A model generated the notes under the pieces. That model searched no databases. It worked only from the letters and a program-made list of their open reading frames with translations, and was not told the origin of the DNA. From positions 21,462,529-21,526,528 of the forward strand of contig JBBMOA010000010.1 in the NCBI GenBank assembly GCA_037954235.1: 64,000 bases of DNA, given 5' to 3'. This document shows, piece by piece, positions 1 to 11,203 of this stretch (within the stretch, counting starts at the first letter, position 1; each line of letters starts with the position of its first letter). The position numbers and the translations under genes are program-made. The DNA is from Aulostomus chinensis (Eukaryota; Chordata; Actinopteri; Syngnathiformes; Aulostomidae).

Positions 1-82
1 TGGCGTCGGGTAACATAGCATGGAACAAGAGGGAAGGTAGAGCATTTAACATATGTAAGGGATGACATTATGCTGTACTTAC

Positions 83-1142
83 ACCGTCGTGGCACCACAG
101 CTCCAACCGATGGACTGGGAGGTGCTCCGCCATAGACACGTATGGGATACCTGGAAGATGTGGACGGCATAAATATCTATGGTAATGGTGTAATGTGCAT
201 TAAATAATAAAACGTCAAAATATGAATGTGACGTAACAAGGAGACGTGATGAGTGACATACCCATGCGCGCTGTGACACGGCGGTATTCCTGACGTAGCA
301 GGTCCTGCAAGGCCGGATCGATGGTTAAGCGTGGAGGGAAATCCATCACTAACACCTTGAAGGGTGAAAGGAAACAAATGTCATTTATGACTGTAAACAA
401 TGACAGAACTAAAAAGTGTGACTGTGTAGGAGGGAAGACATAATAGCAACAGTATATAACAAACAGAAGCTCACCATCGGCCAGAGGCTGCTGACAGTGG
501 TCAGGAGAGCACGGAAGTCCAACGCTGCCTCACCAACAGTCCTGCTGGCTGTGAGGTTGTTGCTGGGGGCCCCCACGCACACCAAATCCGGGGTCCAGGG
601 GAGGGTAGCGTGCATGACCTCGGTCCTGAGGTCAGAGGCGGCTCCACCTGGAATGGATAAGAAGCCAAAAGTGAGAGAACCCTGCGGCATACTCACGAAC
701 CCGTCGACGATGGCGCGCAGGTGGGAGTCTCCGAGGACAAACACCATCTGTCACAGAAGCACATGTTTAGAACACACAGCAAGCATGAGATGTATGCAAT
801 GATGTAGAATGAGAAATATTGGTACCTTCTGGCCAGGGGTCTGAGCAGGAGTGACTAACTTCACGGAGTGGTTGGTGTAGAGTGAAGTTTGCCATCTCCG
901 CACACGATGGCGGCGTCCGGTACCGCGCCCTGTTAGGATGGAGATGATGTAAGAATGCGAGGCAATGGAAGACATGTATTTTTTGTAGCACATTTTAGAG
1001 TGGCAGGAGTGGGGTTGTTCAAGACCAGTTAATACATACGAGCGACAAACTCGGGGACAGGTGGCCCAGGGGTCCAAGGCTGCTTCTCCGCCATCCTCCG
1101 CTTGGCCGCCTGGGCAAGCCGGTGGGACTTGGAACGGGGCAT
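83..1142 (-). CDS. SGNH/GDSL-hydrolase-like protein, five exons, 3' end off the window
   Basis: Five minus-strand exons join cleanly: 1142-1040, 929-826, 747-475, 355-262 and 150-83. All have AG acceptors and GT donors (GTATGT, GTACCA, GTGAGC, GTATGT, GTAAGT). The phases agree (34 codons+1, 35, 91, 31+1, 23), giving about 214 residues without a stop. The product starts MPRSKSHRLAQ with a basic, nuclear-like N-terminus. Exon 3 begins MVFVLGDSHLRAIVDGF, which matches block I of SGNH hydrolases (the GDS serine). It continues with PDLVCVGAPSNNLT, resembling the oxyanion-hole Asn region, then VLVMDFPPRL and ELWCHDG. The catalytic His block would fall in the next exon, left of position 1. I recognise the layout from a multicopy family of unnamed fish proteins; hydrolase activity is inferred, not shown. 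The ATG at 1142 follows an AG directly, so it probably opens exon 2 of the transcript after an untranslated exon near 2395. Confidence 0.8.
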
Positions 1143-1316
1143 CTACAGAAGAGAAGTGTGCATTAAGTAAGCATTCACAGACAAAGTGCACAGGTATAGA
1201 ATGGTAGTTGTACTCACAAACAGGAGGGACGTGATCTTCAGAAGTGGGTGAATTAAAGAAGAAGTGCAACTTACCTTGGTTTTGGGAGATGAGCAACCAG
1301 TAAATGTAGAGTAAAT

Positions 1317-1334
1317 GAGTGAGTGAGTGAGTGA

Positions 1335-1365
<31 letters not shown>

Positions 1366-1367
1366 TA
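1317..1367. repeat. (GAGT)n(GT)n microsatellite
   Basis: About six GAGT units run into a GT tract. It lies inside the presumed first intron of the minus-strand SGNH-like gene. Confidence 0.95.
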
Positions 1368-1439
1368 CCAATGCAAAAGTGGTAAATTAGACAAAAGTTA
1401 TGTGTTTTAGAAAAGTATGTAACTGTGTGTATGTGTGGA

Positions 1440-1928
1440 TTATTCAAATGAGAGGTTTCCTGAAGAAGAGTTGTTGAAGATGAAGGACAAAGCAGCAGAG
1501 CAGCAAGGGACAAGTAAGGATCTGTAAAGTAAAGATGAAGGTGTTGTTAGAATATAATTACAGCAATAATGTAATAGTGAGTAATATATGTTGTCATACA
1601 TACTGTAAAGTATTAAAAGTAGAAATAAGATGTAGATATAGAAAAGATGTGCAATACAAATATGTATACACACATTTGTAGGCACATATATACACATACA
1701 TATATACACACAAGTACACATATACAAATATAAACATCCTGCTTGTATTCTATGACGCTTTGGAAAAAAGCGTCAGGTAAATGAAATTGTAGAACATACA
1801 CATACACACATATACATACGGACATACATACATACACACACGTACATACAGACCGATAAAAATACAAACAACCAGATATACATATAGGAAAAAAAATATG
1901 TAAATGGCCAACAAGGATGTAGCTATGA
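1440..1928. other. intronic sequence, TA/CA-rich
   Basis: Low-complexity sequence with many TACATA/CACATA steps between the GT tract and the minisatellite. No exon-like open segment with matching splice sites was found. Confidence 0.5.
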
Positions 1929-2222
1929 GTCGCGGTGTTGCTAAATGGCCGAGGAGGAGCTAGCGGCCGAGTCGCGGTGTTGCTAAATGGCCAACGAGGA
2001 GCTAGCGGCCGAGTCGCGGTGTTGCTAAATGGCCGACGAGGAGCTAGCGGCCGAGTCGCGGTGTTGCTAAATGGCCGAGGAGGAGCTAGCGGCCCAGTCG
2101 CGGTGATGCTAAATGGCCAACGAGGAGCTAGCGGCCCAGTCGCGGTGATGCTAAATGGCCGACGACGAGCTAGCGGCCGAGTCGCGGTGATGCGAAATGG
2201 GCGAGGAGCAGCTAGTTTCTTT
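1929..2222. repeat. 42-bp minisatellite, seven copies
   Basis: Seven tandem 42-bp units start at 1929, 1971, 2013, 2055, 2097, 2139 and 2181, each opening GTCGCGGTG. A weaker copy precedes them from about 1902. Because 42 is a multiple of three, the array is open on both strands: a 14-residue LLNGRGGASGRVAV-like repeat on + and ATRPLAPRRPFSNT on -. Units differ at a short variable block in the order A-B-C-A-B-C-A. It lies in the presumed 5' intron of the SGNH-like gene, so the open frames are probably untranslated. Confidence 0.95.
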
Positions 2223-2394
2223 GTAGCCTTAAGACAGCGGATATAGGGGTTGTAAGTGCATGATAACATTACTGTATTAACGGAGCACATGTAAGTAGTG
2301 GAAATAGTGTCGAATAACCAAATGAAAATACAGAATTAATGGTAACATGGCTGAAGCTAATAATAAGTCATGCAACAAAGAAGACTTCACTTAC

Positions 2395-2430
2395 CTCCAG
2401 CCGAGAGAGCAAGAGAAAATGGTGACCGCA
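2395..2430 (-). other. putative untranslated first exon of the SGNH-like gene
   Basis: On the minus strand the sequence CTGGAG is followed by GTAAGTG, a strong donor with its GT at 2394-2393. A TATA-like CATAAAAG lies upstream at 2438-2445. Splicing from here to the acceptor at 1144-1143 would create a leader that ends immediately before the ATG at 1142. The transcription start is not resolved, and the exon could be only 15-40 nt long. Confidence 0.4.
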
Positions 2431-2437
2431 GCCCTCA

Positions 2438-2575
2438 GCTTTTATGAGCTCGTATGAGGAGACGTCACCGAGTGCTCTGAGGCACAGCAACTGATTGGCA
2501 GAGAGGTGGCATGATGACACGTCATGAAGTGCATTGCAGCACAGCAACTGATTGGTAGAGAGCTGTCAGATCTGA
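2438..2575 (-). promoter_or_regulatory. putative promoter: TATA-like box plus two inverted CCAAT boxes
   Basis: Read on the minus strand, a CATAAAAG box (2438-2445) is preceded upstream by two CCAAT boxes (ATTGG on + at 2494-2498 and 2551-2555). The CCAAT boxes lie in a 57-bp tandem duplication sharing CACAGCAACTGATTGG. A CRE-like GACGTCAC lies at 2461-2468. Spacing of about 50 and 106 bp from the TATA-like box fits NF-Y promoters. It is placed correctly to drive the SGNH-like gene. This is inferred from motifs only. Confidence 0.4.
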
Positions 2576-2579
2576 CCAT

Positions 2580-4387
2580 TGAGGAGAGAGCTGAGACTTC
2601 ACAGAGCCTTGTTGCTAGGGTGTGAGAGCCCCTCCCTTCTCTGCTCTCTCTCTGTCGTCTGTGTCAGAGTGGAGAGCAGAGGAGGATTTGGCAGTTTTAC
2701 TGACAAACACAGTCATAACTCTGCATATGTTGGTCAAAAGTGGAATGAAAGACCATATTTTTGGAGAGTTTTTCATCAGAAATACAATGGTGTGCTTTAT
2801 AAAGGTGTGGGGGTTGTATTTAAAATGTTGTAAGCGTATTTTTGAGAGTATGTACCATGAGGGAAGATATGCTCCCCCCTTTCCATGAGAACTGCCAATG
2901 AGTGTCTGCCATGTGTTTTAGTGTGGAGAGCAGAGTAGGATTTGGACGTTTTTAGTGTGTGAAAAGCAAATAACTCTGCATATATTCCTTAAAAGTGCAA
3001 TTTAATACCCTGCTTAGATGGATGTGATGAAGCAGTGTGATGTGTATTTGTGTTTGAGAGCATGGGGTTGCAAGAGGTAGCCTCACTGTATCCTGTCTGA
3101 GTTGACATATGTTGCTGTGACGGAGGTGCAGCTACAGCGCTGGTCTCTGCCATCTGTGTCAGAGTGGAGAGCAGAGCAGGATTTTGGCAGTTTTACTGTG
3201 AAACACAGTCATAACTCAGCATATGTGGGTCAAAAGTTGAATGTAAATACATCAGTGCGTAGAGTTTTTTCTCAGGAATTCAATGGTGTGCTTTTTGAAT
3301 GTGTGAGTGTTTTAATTTAGAAGCAACAAGTGTTTGTTTGAGAGTATGTACATGAGGGCAGAGAAGCTCCAATTGTGGTTTCCATGACTACAGTAAACAA
3401 ATCTCTGCCATCTGTGCAGGAGTGGAGAGCAGCTGAAAAATCCACATTTTCAGTGTGTGAAAGTCATGTAACTCTGCATATGTTGCTTCAAAGTGCAATG
3501 TAATCCCATATTTTTGTAGGGATTTTTCTGAGGAATCCAGTGGTGTGTTTTTTGAAGCTGTGTGAGTTTCAGTGTAGACGTGAGAAGCATTTGTTCGAGA
3601 GTATGTACCATGAGAGGACACGGCCTCCCTATTGACTTCAATTGTAACGTAAAACGTGTCTCCCCGACTTTGACGGCTTATAAAACGGAATCTGAGCGAT
3701 TCATATAAAAACCTTTGAAGATTTGTGAAGAGCACAGTTGTGTGATTGAGGTGTGAAAGTTTGGAAGCGATACAATTAATGCCCGAGGACTAGATCGATT
3801 TTGTTTGGGGAGTAAAAAAAGTCCTTTTTTGACAGTTTTGTCCAATTTGTGGACATTCTGTTGTAGATAGGTGAGAGGTCAGAGCGTATGAAATTTTCGT
3901 CTTGATGAGACGAGTCCAACAGTGTTGGTCCCATGTCTGTGGGACATTTGTGCAAGAAGTTATAGCACTCCGATTGTTGTGATGTGGTTTTTTGGCTCCC
4001 TAGGTGGCGCTATACAGTTTTTGCAAATTTTTTTTTTTAAATATCGAATTTTTTGCCGGACCGGATGTGCGTGCCAAATTTCATCGAATTTCATGCATGT
4101 TCAGGGGGTCAAATTAAGCGTCAAAGTGGCGGGAGAAGAAAGAAAGAATAATAATAATAATAATAATATTAAAACGCAGCAATTTCAGATATAATTTTTG
4201 CCACCATTGGTTTCAATGGGGGACCTCACCCCCCTGTCCCCCCCCGGACCCCCCTGTGATGTTTTTAGAGGCCTGTGATCCTCCTAAGTGTGTGTTTTTA
4301 CTGCTTTTAGCGCTGACTTCGTGTCTCTCTGACTTCGAAACATAATAGGGTCTTCGCCCAGAAGTACCTTCTGGCTCAGGCCCTAAT
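2580..4387 (+). mobile_element. composite fish repeat with ~250-bp internal tandem units and Helitron-like 3' end
   Basis: The left part holds four degenerate units aligned on GTGGAGAGCAG at 2669, 2923, 3164 and 3422. They share blocks such as AACTCTGCATATGTTGGTCAA. The right part contains motifs common in fish dispersed repeats: GGTGGCGCTATA at 4003-4014, an (AAT)n run at 4146-4169 and GGTTTCAATGGGGGACC. The 3' end carries a small hairpin (4358-4364 paired with 4368-4374) followed by CTAA then T. This matches the hairpin-plus-CTRR end known for Helitrons inserted between A and T. The 5' border is uncertain and no Rep/Hel coding is present, so it would be non-autonomous. Confidence 0.45.
2640..3640 (+). 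repeat. degenerate tandem array, about 250-bp period
   Basis: The anchor GTGGAGAGCAG recurs at spacings of 254, 241 and 258 bp. Each unit has CTGCATAT and GAGAGTATGTACCATGAG-like blocks in the same order. Units are diverged from one another. Open frames over this stretch end at unrelated points and look spurious. Confidence 0.7.
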
Positions 4388-5233
4388 TAACATTTTTTTC
4401 ATGGACAAACTGAATCTGAGTGCAAAGTAAAAACAGACAGCTGAACAATAGGTAAAATAAATCAGGCTTAACCACATTTAAACAGAGGATACAACAAATA
4501 CAGAAAGTCAAAAGAGAAAAATCAATCACGAAAATTAAAAAAAATAAATAAAATCCAACAAACTCTGCTAATGGCCAAACAGGAAACAGGTGGGGGAAGG
4601 TGAGGGCAGGGAACAGAGATGAAGCTAATTAGGACTGATGAGACACAGGTGAGTCACTCAAAAAAGGCAGGAAAAAAAAGAAGCCAGCAAACAAGTGCCA
4701 GAAGGCACTGCTGCAAAACAAGACTGAAATAATTGGATTATACTAGATTCTTAATGCACCAAGAATTGATGCAGGGGAAAGTAATAGCACCTAACTGTGA
4801 GTAACTGATAAACACATAACTCTTTTTCCTTCTTTATGGCAACTGTTAAATTTTCAGGAGTTTGACATGAGCAACAGATAGTGGAACCACAACAAGTGAA
4901 AGTCTTTTACCCTCAAGGAATTGTATATTTTTTAATATATCACTTTTCCATCATTTAATGTGAATAACACTAGCAAATCAAATCCTGCACCAGCCTGTGT
5001 GCATACTGTATATATTCACTGTAAATAGCCTTAGTTTGAGGACTCAAAATTGCTTGACGCAATCAGAAAGCAATGAAATGTGTGGCAAAGAGCAGAGCGA
5101 CAAAAACCTCCCACAAAACAAACAGATTGCAGAATACTGTGCTACTGGCTGTTTCCTCTTCTTTTAGATAAAATATATTCGGTTAATAATACTGTTGTGA
5201 CATACTTTGAGTGTGTATGTAAATATAATATAT
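4388..5233. other. A-rich non-coding stretch with possible retroelement debris
   Basis: No supported gene. About 4570-4700 contains GACTGATGAGACACAGGTGA and neighbouring purine-rich text like the untranslated ends of fish retroelements (minus orientation). This is a weak, by-eye resemblance. Confidence 0.3.
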
Positions 5234-5234
5234 T

Positions 5235-5660
5235 AGGGCTGTCACTTTAACGCATTAATTGATTACACTGCAAATTAACGCGTTTATAAAAATGAACTCA
5301 AGATTAATTACAGCAAACTTGAGTGGCAATTCAATGCAAATTTTACCCAGACAAGAGCGTTTTAAACTTGGCCCATTGAAGGACCCGTACTCGGCAGCGG
5401 CTCGTCGCTTCACACATGCGTCGCTAGTGAAAGTGCCTATTTGAGACTCACCCTTAAGATGCCCTGACTTAGGTTTTATTCAATCACCAATAAAAATGTG
5501 GGTTTCAGATCTTCTCCTCTTAGTGCATTCATTTGATTACACTGGGCAACAATTTTTGTCCTAAAATTTGAATTCTTTATTGGGGACCTTAAGCAGATAT
5601 GATTAAAATGTGATTAATTACAAATCCCATAATTAAATTAATTTTTTAATCGCTTGACAG
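5235..5660. mobile_element. hAT-like MITE (TAGGGCTGTCA termini)
   Basis: The left end AGGGCTGTCACTTTAACGC and the right end TTTTTAATCGCTTGACAG are imperfect inverted repeats. AATTAATC-rich subterminal segments face each other, as in non-autonomous fish hAT elements that begin AGGGCTGTCA. The right tip has decayed into the adjacent TG microsatellite, so the expected 8-bp target duplication cannot be called. No transposase remains. Confidence 0.5.
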
Positions 5661-5663
5661 TGT

Positions 5664-5751
5664 ATATATGTGTGTGTGTGTGTGTGTGTGTATACACTCT
5701 CTATATACTGTATGCGTATTATTGTGTGTGTGTGCGTGTGTGTGTGTGTGT
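5664..5751. repeat. paired TG microsatellites
   Basis: Two TG runs (about 5669-5691 and 5723-5751) are separated by a TATATACTGTATG spacer. Confidence 0.9.
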
Positions 5752-6554
5752 ATAAAGACGCCAATGCCTCTCCTGCCAATCTAAGCCAGTATTAGATAAG
5801 CAATGCACTGGCTCGTTCAGTTTCAGGTCAAACAGAAATCTATTTGAATGGAAGGAAGGAAGGTACTGGATATCTGCAAATAAATACAAGATTCAAGATA
5901 GTTTTTCAGGTATAAAAATATGTACTGCGGTGTATCCATGACATCTTTATAGGATGTGCAGTATTTCAGCAACTTCCCTTGAAGATAAATTTATATTTTT
6001 ATCTGTGAGGAGGAAGTGAAAGCATATAAGTGACAGACTGCAGTGTATGGGAACTCAAAAATGACTGTTATTTATACCCTTTTTATTTAAAGAATCTATA
6101 GGTCCTGGCAGACTTGCAGCATGAGGATTTATGTCAAAGTATTAATTGGGTGATAAATGCATTGAGCTCTGACACTTGCCTCGATGCTGTTGATGTTACC
6201 GGAGGCCATCACTGGAGGCGTCATGCTGTCTGTGTAATCCCGTCCCCGAAATGTCACCGTGTTCACAACTACAAGGCTGTCTTTGGAGTGGGGAAAAAAG
6301 ACCACACCGGAGAGAGGTGGTTGTCACAGTTTGCTATATGTGAAGCACGGAAAGAGAGGGTGAAAACAATCACACTTACTATATGACATCTTCCTCTTCC
6401 ACTGATTAGAATAACTTTCATTTATTTATTTTAATGTGGTTTCCTGATTGTATCCTGATCTAAAGAAACCAGTTGACAATAAATCATTTCTTCTTTTTTG
6501 TTCAGACAGCTCTATGAAGATATGCTTTGTAATTTCCAATATATTGTTGTTTCC
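5752..6554. other. non-coding, nothing recognised
   Basis: An open frame of 90 codons on + (6114-6386) is unlike any family I know and lacks splice context. A short GGAA run lies at about 5849. No other structure was seen. Confidence 0.4.
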
Positions 6555-6921
6555 CTTCCATCCATTTTCTACCACTTATCCTGTTAAGGGTCACAGGGGG
6601 GCTGGAGCCTATCCCAGCAGCCTTCGGGCAAGGGGTGGGGTTTCACCCTGGACGGATCACCAGTCGATCACAGGGCCAACACATAGAGACAGACAACCAT
6701 TCACCCTCACAGTCACACCTACGGTCAATTTAGAGTATCAATCAGCCTCGTCCCCTCTTGATGTCTTTGGACTGAGGGAGGAAGCTGGAGTACCAGAGAG
6801 AGGAACAGGAACAGGAGAACATGCAGACTCCACACAGACCCAGTCCTCCAGCCAGGGGTTGAACCTGGAACCTTCTTGCTGTGAGGCGACAGTGCTAACC
6901 ACTACACCACTGTGCCACCCA
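6555..6921 (-). mobile_element. tRNA-headed SINE-like repeat, near full length
   Basis: Read on the minus strand the element begins GGGTGGCACAGTGGTGTAG. It has a pol III A-box-like segment (about 6910-6894) and a B box GGTTCAACCCC (6865-6855). It ends in the familiar fish tail GGATAAGTGGTAGAAAATGG. This copy keeps head and tail. A minus-strand open frame (residues WHSGVVVSTVASQQEGS) is a phantom peptide shared by copies of the repeat, not a gene. Related copies in this window lie at 25.2, 33.5 and 55.5 kb. Confidence 0.75.
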
Positions 6922-9301
6922 CTCTTTTCCATGATGTCAATTATTTTATGGTATTTAACATGTCACCCGGTTAGATCTTGGTGACGATGGCTGCCTGCTG
7001 AAACTGTTCTTTTACCACATTGAATAATCTGCATCGCAGAGACACTGCAAACCACACCCACCGGGAGGACGCAATCACCACAGGACTATGCAGACTTTAC
7101 TAACGCGTTCATGGTCATTAGCTGAGTGAAAAAGCAATTTTCTTTCTTGATGCAGATACATGACTTTCACACAGGATTTCACGATGAGACTGTTAGCGCT
7201 GTGACAGTAGCTCTTAACATAGCTGTGACTCATTCATATTCAGACAGACAGCGCAAAGTTGCTATCCAAACCGCTACAGTAGTCTGTCAGCACTCACAGT
7301 TGAGATAATTTTGGTAATACTGCACTAGATTAACTAATTAGTGACAAAATGCTTTTTCACGTCTTTGTAGTGAGTGTCAGACTCCAGCAGTTTTCACATT
7401 TGTCTTCCTGATGCTTCATTAACATCTGAATCCACCAATTTCATGTCTTTAAAATTAAGCGGTTCAGTTTGGCAGATAAAAAATAAAACTGCTGGATTTC
7501 TTACCCTGGTGGTCTTTTCAAATGGATTAGACAATGAGAGACCTGCTCAAGTCGGTGTAGAGCAATGATTTTTTTTTTTTTTTTTGGGTGAGGGTGAAAT
7601 TAGGTGTGCTTTCTGTCTCTATGCAAAGCTTTTCATTATTTCAGTATGCATCTGATTAGATTTAAGCCAGTACATATGATTATAAACCCATATTCTGCGG
7701 ATGTTAACTGTTAAATAATTACTGCATGTATGAGTGAGTGTATTGACTTGATTTTAAAAATGTATACATGTCACTTGAACTCCATGAGGAATTTAGATTC
7801 GGGCATTTAGACATGAATAGTTGGCTGGAGTTGTTTCTAAGTGGTGATTTTTAAATCCACCTTTAGAGCAATGTCCCAATTTAACCATCCAAAGACTATT
7901 CTAACGCCTCACGTTTGTATGTAAATGTGGTCTCCTGCATTACAATTTAAACTCATTCAAAAGCGTCATGCCATTCAATTAGAAAAGGTCACATCTCACT
8001 TCTGCTCTTGCTCTCTCCTCTTTTTACCATCATAGGAAAGTGCAAAATGTCAGTGGAATAATAAATTAAACTGAGAATGGAATAATACTCTGTACTCACT
8101 ATGTCAAGGTTTCTCTGCGCTCATGTGTGGATTTCTTTTTTTTTTTTTTTTTTATTTTTTTATCAACAACTCCCAATGTTTAGCTCATATTGAATTAGTG
8201 ATAATCGCGTGTCACGAAGGCTACAGGTGGTGTTTGGGGCAGCACTGAGAGAAAACATGCCACCAGTCTCAGGCGTATCGAAGGTTTGTTTGGTTGAAGC
8301 GCTTTAGCCTGCACCTTCTCATCATGGAACTGCAAGTATACTTGAATGTTGATCTCTGCACATCGAAAAATGTTCTCTCGGTTTTTTGAAGCATGCTTGC
8401 TGCCAGTATTCTGGTTGCACCGTGTGGGCATTGATTTTTATCAAAATATCAATATTTTCATTTATTAATGCTGGCTTGTTGGATAATGTAGTATTCTGTA
8501 ATTCTAAGTTGTAACCAGTCTGGTAGGGTCACTGACCCCCAAAAGAAACACAAGAGACTCTCTCGACAAAATCTTTTTTCAATTACTTTTTATTTATGGA
8601 AATCATCTCACGGCACTCCCACCTGCATGTTGCCCGTGTTACCGTTTTCATCTTTGTTACACCGTACCTACTACTGTAAACGCTGTAAAGGGATTTTTTT
8701 TCTGTTTCTGTCAAATTGTATTATTCATCTCCAAATCACAGCAAAATTGTCTCTTTAAATTAATCTAAACAATTCCTCAATAGCAAACACTTACACGATA
8801 AAATAAGTGTAATAAGCGTAATAAATATGTCGAGCAGAGCCGGACTTTGCTGCTCCATTAGACACCCTTGGGACTTAATCGATTGTCTCTGTCAGATGTG
8901 TGAACTGATGTGTTTAAATGGAGGTAGTAATCAGTGCAAAATCAGTCAGAATGTCAGAAACACCAACAGGGTGCCTACCTACCCAGCTGTTGTTAAAAAC
9001 TTTCAGTTTCTACATATTCAAGGGTAAGACATTTAGTCTTTTCATAAAACAGGGCTGTCTGTCCAGTGCAATGGTGGGCACTTTTATTTCTTTTTTCAAA
9101 AAAAGTATTTATTATTTTTTATTTTTTTCCCCTCTGCAGCTGAATAGCCTTGAACACTTTGAAATGATTTTGGCTGTGTAGACGAGTTGGCAACATGGAG
9201 GGGAGTTAATTTTCAGGTTTGTGACTTACCATCAAGTGCATTGTTCGTATGACTCCTTTTACGCAGCGGTGCTGATTGTTGGTAAATCTGACAGAAATGA
9301 C
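6922..9301. other. non-coding, T-runs only
   Basis: No supported coding sequence. There are poly-T tracts at about 7568-7585 and 8136-8160. Open frames are short and resemble nothing known. Confidence 0.45.
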
Positions 9302-9329
9302 CTGTGTGTGTGTGTGTGTGTGTGTGTGT
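9302..9329. repeat. (TG)n microsatellite
   Basis: A pure TG run of about 14 units. Confidence 0.95.
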
Positions 9330-11203
9330 CTACTAATTGGGAAGCTAGAATTTGTAGTTCAGCATGATGCCACACAGAACTCTGATGCAGAGAACATGTA
9401 GTGGGTGTGAAGATGGTTTAGTGTGAAAAGAAAATGATGTATTTTATGTTTTGTGTTAAGTGGAGTGCATCAGCTTGGGAGATGTACTGTACATGCTGTA
9501 ACATCTAACACACATTATTCCTGGCTTGTTTAAGGTACTTAGATCCTGTGATGTCACTTTTTGATCATGGTTATTGTGTAAAAATGTAAGCTTATGGAAC
9601 CTATAAAGGAATTAATGACCTAATACTGTACATTATTAAACATTTTGCATATCTTATTGGAAAAGTCCTTTAAAAGATTTATGAAATAAAATCGAAAAGG
9701 CTCCGGAAATGCACTTACAAGCACTTCACTTTTTGCACTTTGTTTTTCCTTTTTTTTAATTTATTTTTTTTTTAGCTTCATCAGCATCCCCAGAGAACAA
9801 GTTTTATGGGTAATTCAATTTTGTTTAAAACTCAAACGGTGATGACTGTTAGCCGTGTGGTGGTCGTAGTATAGCAATGTTAATCATTTTATTAATGCAT
9901 CTTTTTAAATGTTTGTAAATAACTTTCATGCTGCGCCCAACATGAGCACAGGGACTTACCTTAATTCATGAACATAAATCACTACCACGTAGCATTTTAA
10001 ATTGGTGCTGTCTTAATACGTGTGTGCGCATGTGATGTTGAGAAATTAGACGAATCCTGTGCTCTTAATTAGGTTCAAGGAACTGGCTTTTCAGTGTCAT
10101 TTTTGGCTCCATTATTATGCGCGTGATGTAGTCTACCAGTTCAAGTAGATGTTATCTTTTCAAATTCTGACAATACAAGATATAAAAATTAATATTTTGA
10201 TCTTGAGATATTTAATCTTCCCTTACCGGACAGTAGTCTTATAAACTTTGTACTTAGTTTAACCATGCTTTCACTCCTAATGTACAGTTGAAGCCTGTTT
10301 TCACTTTGCGTTTTGTTTTGAAATTATTTTTGCTTCCTGCCTCTCCTTTGATCACCCATGTCTCAGTTAATCAGTCTTCATTAGTCCGGCATTGTCTCTT
10401 ATCCAATCAGCTCATGCTCTACCACCTGGAGTTCATCATCTCGGTTCAAGTGTGTCAGAGCCCCTGTTCACTTTGCCTGCTGTTGCTGTTTCTGTATCTC
10501 ACTTGGTTGCGTGTTTGATTCTTGTGGTGTTTCTTAAACGTGCAGCTGAGGTGCTGTCCGGCTCCTTTGACCCCTCAAGCCCTACTACGCTACAGTTATG
10601 GCCTTGCTAACAAAAAATGTATTCTCTTCGAGAAGAAAGTAGTATCTGTGACAGCCCCAGATGATTTGCTAGGTATTTTACAGACGTTTCAGCAGCTGCA
10701 TGGACAATATGATGGCTTTCGTCTCACTGTAACTCAAATTCTGCCCGAGGTTTTGTCCTGCTCTGCCCTTTCCACCCGGAAATCTATCACACAGAGAAAC
10801 AGTTACAGTTAGTGTAATTTCTTCGGGACTCTAACAGCATGACAAAAATGTTCCCGTTCCATCTTAATGTTTTTTGGAAGAGAGGCTCAGTAATGGCACA
10901 ATATCCCCACCTTGAACAGTCTTTGAAAAAGGATGTGGCTATGTGTCGACTGACTCTGCCGACATTAAAAGCAGCAGTCATAAGTCTTTTGCCAGTGCAG
11001 AGATCTTAAACGAATAAAAGCAGCAATGTTTTATTATTAGTTTTGTGAGAACTGTCTTTTAAAAGCTTTATAATAAAAATTCAGAGAGGAAGTCAAGCAA
11101 AGCCTTTGCTAACTCGTTAGTAGTAAAACTAATGTTCCATCGCTCGTTTGGCTATGTTTTGAATCTTTGCTACTGACTGTTTTACCTCCACTTTTATGGA
11201 ATA
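9330..11203. other. non-coding, possible retroelement fragment at 10.3-10.5 kb
   Basis: No supported gene. About 10325-10500 on + (CTCCTTTGATCACCCATGTC and following) has the composition and phrase order of untranslated retroelement ends in fish. This is only a resemblance. The rest is unremarkable AT-rich DNA. Confidence 0.3.

Noticed and set aside
1613..2290. 225-codon minus frame with PLAPRRPFSNTATR repeats
   Set aside because: Length comes from the 42-bp minisatellite, and the frame on the other strand is equally open. It sits in the presumed intron.
6114..6386. 90-codon + frame MQHEDLCQSINWVINALSS
   Set aside because: No known relatives, no flanking acceptor/donor pair in phase, and composition like its surroundings.
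6738..6932. Open frame reading WHSGVVVSTVASQQEGS
   Set aside because: Recurring phantom peptide of the SINE-like family. A variant appears in the copy at 55.6-55.8 kb.
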